In this document: positions 17,601 to 22,658 of the stretch, in pieces
Layout: every line of letters begins with the position of its first letter
Position numbering within the stretch: the stretch's first letter is position 1
Assembly (NCBI GenBank): GCA_036496265.1
Contig: DASXLL010000295.1
Coordinates: forward strand, 1-28,476
Direction of reading: 5' to 3'
DNA: 28,476 nucleotides
DNA from: CAYLLN01 sp036496265
GTDB lineage: Bacteria > Planctomycetota > Planctomycetia > Pirellulales > Pirellulaceae
Position numbers and translations under genes: made by a program
Notes under the pieces: model-generated
What the model saw: the letters and a program-made list of their open reading frames with translations, nothing else
The model's database searches: none
Told to the model about the DNA's origin: nothing

Positions 17601-17929
17601 GTATTAATCTCAACACGATTTACGACAATCCCATCGACACACTTTCCGGTGACGGCATTTGGGACGCCGCCATTTCCCAATTTCCCGGCCTGCGCTCGAC
17701 TGACCCCATTGCCACAGTTGCCGGTTTAGGCTTCTACGCGAACATGGCCGTCAGCCGCCAAGGTGACGGCAATACCTTCGGGGTTTACGGCATCAATCCG
17801 TCATTTCCAACGCGCTTCGCCAATCCCTTCCGTTCGGCCGACAGCTCCGACTTGATGCCCCCCGGTCGGGACCTCGACTTATCCGATGCGCAATCCTTTT
17901 CCCGTCCAAGCCGGTTTGTTGCGGGCTGA
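11612..17929 (+). CDS. gspK: Giant GspK-like pseudopilus tip protein, frameshifted near the C-terminus
   Basis: This 2105-aa frame starts at ATG 11612 behind GGGAGA. The leader of about 51 residues is mostly heptamer-encoded and ends RTRRG^VILLLVISLLALFVLLGVSF. Residue +5 of the mature protein is Leu instead of Glu, as in GspK. Near the C-terminus, INLNTIYDNP (from residue 1998) resembles the GspK IN(V/L)NTA signature. At least three acidic loops are visible (residues 599-609, 1016-1024, 1061-1069), resembling thrombospondin-3/dockerin-type calcium sites. Proteobacterial GspK is about 330 aa, so this is a planctomycete-style giant form with a large extracytoplasmic region. The frame ends at 17929, but the expected C-terminal domain continues in another frame to 18437; removing one T from TTTT (17897-17900) joins them. 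This is either a sequence error or a real frameshift. Confidence 0.85.
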   Translation: MTTRISNLKSQITNPESQAPSPEPPNFRRPRRRLSPVPCPLSPRGYRTRRGVILLLVISLLALFVLLGVSFSLIALQSLNASKLDLKINQVGDGPDTEMDIVLGQLLYDTQSRTVLQYHSLLRDLYGYDANNIVFTGANGPQQRESFQGMLVNPTTQQPFGVTFPTTGVYSGGGQFYTFNFAIGPYPITSITTPPTFPNGSAAPIVDTNGNLLPSLTALSQISNYYAGRVITFTSGIAANHSARIVAYNPIAGFTQHLLNASAKFTDNSTSTYYPAYGQITIEAIESKLAGSLTPSVGDSFVVNGAPFNGAGAGFDPITANIDQVLVPKGAIQAAIAGGKPLSDSSILPSLNEYVALLPNYASYDANLTAVAFDFNTNFDTTTLTNPEYVNGNVSTPDVRNNNYPFGNKARPSNTVGLGGFDESWDAPDFQNMFLAMVPPKAAINQYPLSSSTLPIIPSFHRPELINYWVNYIMQLLANAGIVTNPTSPTANDTQMMLSILAYPLGPDGQPNTADDPVPGQAALLMRIYNIMHGCIMRPMPWDHPKFTGSNPYTPTLTGQFDTTNQFTLLANIINAPVLANPITTSPPFIPTANSPIWDVDNDSDGVPDSVWIDPGLPVITSPDGRRYKRLAAILVKDMDGLINVNAHGNLQQTAIVNGTYPYLARSGLAPNMIDNNSNTYQTLPVPSGSTYSYGYGLGVIVSGGAVQHFPRGIGFGPAEVEFSNLLGNDLGAYSNLLFSRYVSQRQTFPLMFPNGSKYTASPVPDTLFIDDINNGIAKTGLPFARPGLPYYRDALSVVKHNGVPTDYSNNIGVAFPALQPSWYASPPDVWGRGAVLLDVGGQPLMAFMGQANEMFDSPYEMCLSGEENGADSPYTVAELEVLYRYHDADASQLARRLLNAARYSPLQGNNYLVATNGQNSIDFSHARRNSLTTLSSHIPAPAMRPPQEVRVNTNLNGYLPMGSTSILDLYRAKIGSANTGYTPTALNNAVQQVAPWEFFKGQKLDLNRWLGDGVDNDRDGYRDDISESYVSTVNLGVNPPQTTELAFRGDDLLANGTQTDNNGDGNIDVPNMSLPKNFVGFSPAYTNGFALYSDVAGNQYTVRTSYAAKQLYARHLFCLAMLLLPDDMTSGSVYRFQPTIAYDTDASNATLYPTASRQLMVRRIAQWAINCVDFRDPDSAMTPFEFDYSPFTDDDGNPANGTWDVDGYVGTNPGPDGAWGTGDDITTSPDDTGAFRGLVWGLEAPDLLISETLAFHDRGLKDTNQDNNSSGQGGTFVDPSKNSPMSLTPDQTLDQFRMPKGSAFIELYSPRATAWPGEPTSYKTPSGGLNLAYTSPADGSPLWRLAFSKLNGTAAISDPNNPAVLAVGTAANTQYPETVQPELVVNTGSGWSAKMSLLDTSKALAVDRFAYFVNSTLSSDANNSFVNTNISVGGTLSLFPGQYAVVGPRALTYLGSQNPSGATPTPPAGSLWGGNSNQYIQLNPNNNITSQFASPGSESLVITNTSGTTTSRSATSSNTDMRQPLAIVCDMNNPLVSFRQGLNVSEPLALGAIPFPAPTSPAGAGMTPGLPSNGATNLAANAYATPGGRVTYPDFYDDPDVPTKKFLDVPLEDSTTPNYPIYTTAGVDMRKAGTYADCSTVLLQRLADATLPYNPPSPDPAYNVAYPVNPYVTVDWASLDLHVISGEEDPTNNVYSSQSIYYPGGVAPQYYFRSRQRGFLAYNSTYSLTSNPWPPLTLNGSSPAGGGWVTSLITHTTPTYFGLNLANNSKSVSPAIGTGATPTPFSPFPYTYNYTYNLDGISYDAQTLGSLNSTIDYPVVNNQLGSATNYYGEPFVPFPWLAWNNRPFSNAMELLNVPASAPGRLALEMTPDYPILPNNSISSPQTIINPYGDTILPAPTAPIPYRSHWPFGHLLNFFQTAQINAPYNFVAPNNAQTQALAAPHFYRLLDFVEVPSPFAGAERWYNPTYFAASSTPPITAYEAPFNKLSRFRDPGRINLNTIYDNPIDTLSGDGIWDAAISQFPGLRSTDPIATVAGLGFYANMAVSRQGDGNTFGVYGINPSFPTRFANPFRSADSSDLMPPGRDLDLSDAQSFSRPSRFVAG
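11624..11740. repeat. Drifting heptamer array encoding the giant GspK leader
   Basis: Nine uninterrupted 7-base units span 11624-11686 and change gradually from ATCTCAA (three copies) through ATCACAA, ATCCCGA and GTCCCAA to GCCCCGA (two copies) and GCCCCCG. After a GC-rich gap come four GTCCCCT-type units (11713-11740). TCGCG/CGCGA arms follow at 11740-11758. All of it is coding sequence before the prepilin cleavage site. Confidence 0.88.
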
Positions 17930-18437
17930 TCCCCTGTTGACGCCCACTCCCTCCACGCCCTTCACGCCCTTATTCCAAATCAACTCCAACAACTTGGCTG
18001 TGGGTCAGTGGGTTGGCACCAACAACTTAAGCGGAATACCGACCTACTATCCCTCGCGCACCGGCTACCCCAACGCTCCCGGCTCTCCGGCTAATGCCCA
18101 CGACACCAACCGCAACCCCTACTTCCGCAATCAGGCGCTCCAAAAACTCGGTGCCGTTGCCACCACCAACTCCAACTGCTTCGCCGTCTGGATCACCATC
18201 GGCTATTTCGAGGTCGAGCCCTACATGACAACGAATTCTTCCGGCAACCTGCAACAGACATTCGACGCCGCCCATCCCGACGGCTACGCCCTCGCCCAGG
18301 AAATCGGCATCGACACCGGCAACGTCACCCGCCACCGCGGCTTTTTCATCATCGACCGCTCCATCCCCGTCGGCTTCCTCCCCGGCAGCCGCCTCAACAC
18401 CGACGACTGCGTATTAGTACGACGACTGATTGAATGA
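17886..18437 (+). CDS. C-terminal part of the giant GspK-like protein in a shifted frame
   Basis: The frame can be read from ATG 17886 (183 codons), but it has no ribosome binding site of its own and overlaps the end of the upstream frame by 44 bases. The text VQAGLLRADPLL, RNPYFRNQALQKLGAVATTNSNCFAVW, ITIGYFEVEP, DGYALAQEIGIDTG and HRGFFIIDRSIPVGFLPG matches the conserved C-terminal domain I expect at the end of planctomycete giant GspK-like proteins, so this is a detached end and not an independent gene. Deleting one T at 17897-17900 gives a continuous product of about 2274 residues reading ...SDAQSFPVQAGLLRADP. A programmed shift is possible but I see no strong stimulatory structure. Confidence 0.75.
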   Translation: MRNPFPVQAGLLRADPLLTPTPSTPFTPLFQINSNNLAVGQWVGTNNLSGIPTYYPSRTGYPNAPGSPANAHDTNRNPYFRNQALQKLGAVATTNSNCFAVWITIGYFEVEPYMTTNSSGNLQQTFDAAHPDGYALAQEIGIDTGNVTRHRGFFIIDRSIPVGFLPGSRLNTDDCVLVRRLIE

Positions 18438-18444
18438 CCCGTAG

Positions 18445-18488
18445 GGTGGGCTGTGCCCACCACACACTAACCCGACGCGTCAGCGAGG
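18445..18488. repeat. GGTGGGC-TGT-GCCCACC hairpin plus CCGACGCGTCAGCGAGG motif
   Basis: A perfect 7-bp stem with a TGT loop (18445-18461) begins eight bases after the stop of the GspK-like C-terminal part. It is followed by an ACCCGACGCGTCAGCGAGG-type motif (18470-18488). I recognise both as short elements common between planctomycete genes. There is no T-run, so a terminator role is possible but not shown. Confidence 0.6.
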
Positions 18489-18509
18489 ACCCAGCCACCG
18501 TTGAAGCCC

Positions 18510-18645
18510 GAATGACCAATGACCAAGCACCAAATCACAAACAAATCCCAACAACGAATAATCAAATTCCAAACTTGTTTCATTCATTCGAATTTCCGAT
18601 AATTCGTATTTGTTTGTGATTTGAGATTTAAAATTTGGTGCTTCA
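18510..18645. repeat. Third long heptamer palindrome, upstream of the GspJ-like gene
   Basis: The left arm has nine units: GAATGAC, CAATGAC, CAAGCAC, CAAATCA, CAAACAA, ATCCCAA, CAACGAA, TAATCAA, ATTCCAA (18510-18572). The right arm has TTGTTTG, TGATTTG, AGATTTA, AAATTTG, GTGCTTC (18610-18644), complementary in style. It ends 16 bases before the next start codon and shares many units with 2773-2911. Confidence 0.8.
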
Positions 18646-18660
18646 GCACTCATCACTGTC

Positions 18661-20622
18661 ATGCCCCACTCCCCACTCCCCACTCACCACTCACGTTCGG
18701 TCCCCAGCCCCGAGCCCCGAGCCCCGAGCCCCTTCTTTCGCCGCGCCTTCACCCTCGTCGAAATGCTCGTCGCCATGGCTCTGACCCTCATCCTGGTCTA
18801 CGCCATCGCCCACTTCTACGCCATCATTGGCGATGCCGTCAAAGACGGCCGCGGCATGATCGAAATGAACCAGCAGCTCCGCGCCGTCGTGCAGCGGCTG
18901 AAGGCCGACCTCGATCTCGTCACGATTCCCGCCGTTCCCTGGGCCGACGACGGCGGCGCCTCCGGTTACATCTATTTCAAGGAAGGCCCAGCCAGCGATT
19001 GGGATGTCAACGGCAACTACAAGCTCGACGCCGACTGGGAGCAGCCGCCGAACCTCAACCTGGTCGATTTCAACGGCAACGGCGTCAACGACTGGCTCGA
19101 TCCCAACGTCAGCACGATGCTCGGCGACTGCGACGATGTGATCGGTATGACCATCCACACCAGTGGCCTCCCCTTCACCGGCCTCATGCCCAATGTGATT
19201 CCGTCCGGCGCGACCACTCCCTACAACACGCACGACGGCGAGCTTACGACGCCTGCAACTCCCAATTCATATACTCTTTCCAAAACCAGCAATCCCCCGC
19301 TCTCCATCTCTACTTCCTCCCCCTATGCCGAGGTCGTCTGGTGGACCAGCTTCAGCGACCTCAACGGCAACACCACCTGGGACCTCAACGAACCCCGCTT
19401 CATCCACCGCCGCCAGCTTTTGATTCGCCCCGACCTCAACGTCGTGCATCCCGGCGATCCGAACGGCAATGTCGCGGGCGTGCCCTATCTCTTCCGCATT
19501 CCCGTTCCCTCCAACCTCAACAACGTCGACGCCGTTTACTACTACGAGGCCTATCAATATTTCGACATCTCGATCCACTACCTGACCACGTCGAATGGCT
19601 ACCTCTATTTCGCCGCCAATTCCCTCGCCGACCTCGCCCAGCGGCAAAACCGCTTCATGCACATCTCCACATTCTACGATTCGTCCACCTTCAGCAATTT
19701 TCCCTACGCTCTCGATCTCAATCCCAATTACGCCGGCAATCTTCAGCCCACCGTCATTCCGGATAACCTCACCAGCCTGAACAACACCCAGCCCCGGCAC
19801 ACCGGCGGAGCCAGTTATCCCGTTTCCGTAAACGCCTTTAACTCCGGCGCCCAATACCGCTGGGTCCTCTTCGACGGCGGCCGCAAAGGCGAAGACGTCA
19901 TGCTCTCCAACGTCCTCGCCTTCGACGTCCGCATCTACGACCCCACAGCCATCATTCGCGCCAGCACCCTCGCCGCCCCCGTCAACGCGCTGCAAACCGC
20001 CGCCGATCCCATTCAGCCCGGCGACCCCGGCTATGCCTATGCCAACGCCAACAATTTTTCGGCCGCCCACAACCCGTACTACATTCTCGGCACCGGTGCC
20101 TTCGTCGATATCGGCTACGGCATCGGCCTGGCCAACTCCCTGCCGTTCTTAAACCCCTCGCACGCTGTTCCGACCACCGGCAACAAGAACTTCGCGTTAC
20201 TATTCGGCTCGACTCCGCCTTTGAACGCCAACGCGCCCACGCTCGGCTCCGAACAGCGCTTCGCCGGCCTGCCTTCCGTGCCGCAAAGCTATATCAACTT
20301 TGATATTGCCAATGGCAATACACTTGTCCAAACGCTGTATAGAACCAGAATCGGCACCACCTGGGATAGTTGGACCCTCGCCTACGAGCGCGACGGCATC
20401 AACCAAGATTCCATTGTCGAAGGTGCGAACTTCATCGTCGATGAAGGCACCGACGGCCTCGACAACGACGGCTTCAACGGCGTCGACGACGCCGGCGAGC
20501 GCGAAACCGTCCCGCCCTACGCCTATCCTCTCCGCGGCGTCCAAATCCGAATCCGTCTCTACGAACCCGGCACCCGCCAGGTCCGTCAAGCCACCGTCGA
20601 AAACGACTTCATCTCCGAGTAA
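18661..20622 (+). CDS. GspJ/PilW-like minor pseudopilin
   Basis: This 653-aa prepilin-like protein starts at ATG 18661. The 29-residue leader is almost entirely heptamer-encoded and ends FFRRA^FTLVEMLVAMALTLILVYAIAHFYAIIGDAV, with Ala at -1 and Glu at +5. The following MIEMNQQLRAVVQRLKADLDLV is typical of GspJ/PilW-type proteins. Acidic calcium-binding-like loops occur at residues 115-123 (D-V-N-G-N), 136-144 (D-F-N-G-N-G-V-N-D) and 601-609 (D-N-D-G-F-N-G-V-D). The C-terminus, GVQIRIRLYEPGTRQVRQATVENDF, is again GspJ-like. It is about three times the usual GspJ length. It closes the secretion cluster and probably forms the tip with the GspI- and GspK-like proteins. Confidence 0.85.
   Translation: MPHSPLPTHHSRSVPSPEPRAPSPFFRRAFTLVEMLVAMALTLILVYAIAHFYAIIGDAVKDGRGMIEMNQQLRAVVQRLKADLDLVTIPAVPWADDGGASGYIYFKEGPASDWDVNGNYKLDADWEQPPNLNLVDFNGNGVNDWLDPNVSTMLGDCDDVIGMTIHTSGLPFTGLMPNVIPSGATTPYNTHDGELTTPATPNSYTLSKTSNPPLSISTSSPYAEVVWWTSFSDLNGNTTWDLNEPRFIHRRQLLIRPDLNVVHPGDPNGNVAGVPYLFRIPVPSNLNNVDAVYYYEAYQYFDISIHYLTTSNGYLYFAANSLADLAQRQNRFMHISTFYDSSTFSNFPYALDLNPNYAGNLQPTVIPDNLTSLNNTQPRHTGGASYPVSVNAFNSGAQYRWVLFDGGRKGEDVMLSNVLAFDVRIYDPTAIIRASTLAAPVNALQTAADPIQPGDPGYAYANANNFSAAHNPYYILGTGAFVDIGYGIGLANSLPFLNPSHAVPTTGNKNFALLFGSTPPLNANAPTLGSEQRFAGLPSVPQSYINFDIANGNTLVQTLYRTRIGTTWDSWTLAYERDGINQDSIVEGANFIVDEGTDGLDNDGFNGVDDAGERETVPPYAYPLRGVQIRIRLYEPGTRQVRQATVENDFISE
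18664..18733. repeat. Ten heptamers filling the leader of the GspJ-like prepilin
   Basis: Starting directly after the ATG, 7-base units run without a break: CCCCACT (three), CACCACT, CACGTTC, GGTCCCC, AGCCCCG (three), AGCCCCT. The array ends four codons before the processing site. It is in phase with the period-7 pattern but not with the reading frame. Confidence 0.88.
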
Positions 20623-20632
20623 CCGCCCCTGT

Positions 20633-20657
20633 AGGTCCCGCCGGCCCGGCGGGACCT
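20633..20657. repeat. AGGTCCCGCCG / CGGCGGGACCT palindrome between convergent genes
   Basis: A nearly perfect palindrome lies ten bases after the stop of the GspJ-like gene, and a partial second copy (about 20706-20727, ending CGGGACCTAC) overlaps the stop of the convergent lipoprotein gene. A third copy is at 25042-25066. The position between convergent genes would suit a bidirectional terminator, though no T-run is present. Confidence 0.6.
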
Positions 20658-20725
20658 GACCCACGAGTTGCGTCAAACCCGCCGATTCGACCCCGCCCGC
20701 AATGGTTCCGCCCGGCGGTCGGGAC

Positions 20726-21247
20726 CTACTTCTTCTTCCCCTTCAACTTAAACTCCAACCCCTTCGTTCCCCCCGCCGGCACCTCCGCCGTCAGCGTGCT
20801 CTGCGCTGCATCGCTGTAGGTAACGGGCAATAGCTCCTTATAGCCGCCCGTTTCATCCGGTCCAACATTCGGATCCGGAATAAAATCGCTCCCATCTGGC
20901 TTCACAAATTTACTGATCACGATCCTGTACGACCCCACCGCCGTCCCTTTGCGTTTCCCATCCGGCGACGCCACAGCAAACTTCCCCGTCGCGTCCGTCC
21001 TCCCAAAGCTTCCCCGATCCCCCCGCGTCTCCCCCTGCGGCACCAGCATTACATTCGCATTCCCCAGCGGCTTATCATCCAGCAGCACCACTCCCTCCGC
21101 CGGCACCAACCCCGGCCCCGCCGATCGTCCGCCGCAGCCGCTCACCGCCATACCACCGGCGGCAAGAACCAAGCACCAAGCTTCAAGAACCAAACAATCT
21201 CGAATGACAAATGACAAATGACGAATGACGAATGACCAGCGGCCCAT
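20726..21247 (-). CDS. Small lipoprotein with carboxypeptidase-regulatory-like domain
   Basis: The likely product is 173 aa from the ATG at 21247; a GTG at 21313 would add 22 residues before the signal. A type II signal peptide ends in the lipobox VSG-C (Cys38), so the mature protein should be lipid-anchored. The mature part has GVVLLDDKPLGNANVMLVPQGE, FGRTDATGKFAVASPDG, GSYRIVISK and a C-terminal strand-rich region, matching small planctomycete lipoproteins with a transthyretin-like/carboxypeptidase-regulatory fold. Function is unknown. Almost all of the signal peptide (about residues 3-28) is encoded by an eleven-unit heptamer array. The stop codon (TAG) lies inside a GGGACCTAC repeat. It is downstream of the DUF1559 gene on the same strand. 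Confidence 0.78.
   Translation of the reverse strand: MGRWSFVIRHLSFVIRDCLVLEAWCLVLAAGGMAVSGCGGRSAGPGLVPAEGVVLLDDKPLGNANVMLVPQGETRGDRGSFGRTDATGKFAVASPDGKRKGTAVGSYRIVISKFVKPDGSDFIPDPNVGPDETGGYKELLPVTYSDAAQSTLTAEVPAGGTKGLEFKLKGKKK
21163..21239. repeat. Eleven-unit heptamer array encoding a lipoprotein signal peptide
   Basis: On the + strand the units are CAAGAAC, CAAGCAC, CAAGCTT, CAAGAAC, CAAACAA, TCTCGAA, TGACAAA (two), TGACGAA (two), TGACCAG, with no interruption. Read on the minus strand they give hydrophobic LVLEAWCLVL and SFVIRHLSFVIR text, supplying most of the n- and h-regions of the signal peptide. Confidence 0.87.
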
Positions 21248-21322
21248 AAGCGACTTGTTACCTGCAATGGCCCACTGGCCACGGATATTACCACTCACGT
21301 GCTCATCACTCACCTACTCACC

Positions 21323-22366
21323 TCACTGAATATTACTCGCATTCCCCCCATCCATCATCGACGACAGCGCAAACCGCGTCGTCGCATCCGTATTCTGCGG
21401 AATGAACCGCACCGCGCCGTCACCCATCGTCACCTGGCAGCCGTTCGGGTGCAAACTTCCCGGCCAGCCCCAGCTTCCCACGCGGCCGACCTTATATGTC
21501 GCCGGCGGCGTCGGATAAAGCCAGTTATTGATCCCATTCGCCGTTCCAATATCGATGCCCACCTGTACCCACCCGCGATACGCCCACGGCGTGCATTTTC
21601 CGTTATAGACGTCATGCGTCGATTCACACATCGCCACCGTGTTCGCCGTCCCATCGACCACATCGGCAAACCGCGTCGTGCTGTTCTCGCCGAACATGTG
21701 CAACTGATTCATCACCGTCGCCGACGCCCGATCCTGTTGCCATTGATAACAGCCATACGCCAGCCGCACTGAAAAATCGTAACTCGTTTTCACGCCTTGA
21801 CCGAGATTCGCGCTCACGCCAATGCTATACGTGCTCGTCGCCGGCAAAAGCGGATCAAACTGATCGCTCGGGCACATGAAGATCTTCAACCGCGACTTGC
21901 CCAACTGCGAATTGATCGTCGCGTCTCCCTTCATCGGCTCCAGCGCATTGTTCGGCCCGCAGCAGCCGGTGTTCCCGTTCATCGCATTGCTCGACGGCAA
22001 ATCCGACCGAAAAATCGACGCCAACGCCCCCTGCTCATAAAACGGCAGCATCATCGCCAGGCCGTTATGATTCAGCCGCAGATTCTGCGCAAGATTCGTC
22101 GCCGGCGGCGGGCTCAAGCACCAACCATAATTGAGACCCGCCGGCGGAAATCGTCCGAACCCATCGTGATAGTTGTGCAGCGCCAGCCCCAGCTGCTTCA
22201 AATTATTCGAGCAGCTCATCCGCCGGGCCGATTCGCGAGCCGACTGCACAGCAGGGAGCAGCAAAGACACCAACACCCCGATGATCGCAATGACTACGAG
22301 CAACTCGACAAGCGTAAACGCCTGCCGCAAGGATGCCAAACGTGGCAAGGAAGCGCAGCGCTTCAT
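21323..22366 (-). CDS. DUF1559 pseudopilin-like protein
   Basis: This 347-aa protein starts at ATG 22366, with a strong GGAGG five bases upstream; a TTG four codons further up is less likely. The prepilin-type leader MKRCASLPRLASLRQA precedes FTLVELLVVIAIIGVLVSLLLPAVQSARESARRMSCSNNLKQLGLALHNYHD, which is diagnostic of the DUF1559 family, greatly expanded in Planctomycetes. The C-terminus has the usual H-x-N-G...G-D-G-A-V-R-F-I motif. Members are thought to be secreted pseudopilin-like proteins of unknown role, possibly handled by the machinery encoded upstream. The leader-coding DNA contains the palindromes AAGCGC-T-GCGCTT and TGCCA-CGTT-TGGCA. It is divergent from the thioredoxin-like gene and may be cotranscribed with the lipoprotein gene. 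Confidence 0.93.
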   Translation of the reverse strand: MKRCASLPRLASLRQAFTLVELLVVIAIIGVLVSLLLPAVQSARESARRMSCSNNLKQLGLALHNYHDGFGRFPPAGLNYGWCLSPPPATNLAQNLRLNHNGLAMMLPFYEQGALASIFRSDLPSSNAMNGNTGCCGPNNALEPMKGDATINSQLGKSRLKIFMCPSDQFDPLLPATSTYSIGVSANLGQGVKTSYDFSVRLAYGCYQWQQDRASATVMNQLHMFGENSTTRFADVVDGTANTVAMCESTHDVYNGKCTPWAYRGWVQVGIDIGTANGINNWLYPTPPATYKVGRVGSWGWPGSLHPNGCQVTMGDGAVRFIPQNTDATTRFALSSMMDGGNASNIQ

Positions 22367-22658
22367 AAAACCCTCCAAAAGATTTGGAATTATGGGAGGG
22401 AGAGGTAGAACCCCAAGTAAGCCGGCATTTTCATACCAGCCAGCCGCATTCTAAAGCTCCTATCGCCCAAATTGCAAGAAAGTACTCGTCATTGATCATT
22501 CGTTCTCATACTTCATCCTTCGTCTTTCATCCTTCTTTTGGGGCTGCCCCATTCGCCCCTTTCCCCTAGAATTACGCTCCGGCTCTCGGCCAAAGGACGG
22601 CCTCCGCCTACTGCCCTAACTAGCCAATTATTTACTGTCACCAGGAAGGCGCCCCGCC
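22367..22658. other. Divergent intergenic region with heptamers
   Basis: This gap of 292 bases separates the minus-strand DUF1559 gene and the plus-strand thioredoxin-like gene and should hold promoters for both, but I cannot place them. It contains the DUF1559 ribosome binding site (GGAGG, minus strand, about 22371-22376), a CATCCTT-type heptamer array (22507-22534, four units) and AGGAAGG (22643-22649) before ATG 22659. No convincing gene is present. Confidence 0.55.

Noticed and set aside
17886..18437. Independent small secreted protein gene
   Set aside because: The sequence looks like the end of giant GspK-like proteins, lacks its own ribosome binding site, and joins the upstream frame after one base change.
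18445..18461. Classical rho-independent terminator
   Set aside because: The hairpin is perfect but is not followed by a run of T; listed as a repeat instead.
21163..21239. Possible CRISPR array
   Set aside because: Repeats are only 7 bases and directly abutting, without unique spacers of about 30 bases, and no cas genes are present.
21797..22408. Plus-strand frame of 203 codons opposite the DUF1559 gene
   Set aside because: Arg/His/Gln-rich antisense shadow of a well-supported DUF1559 gene.
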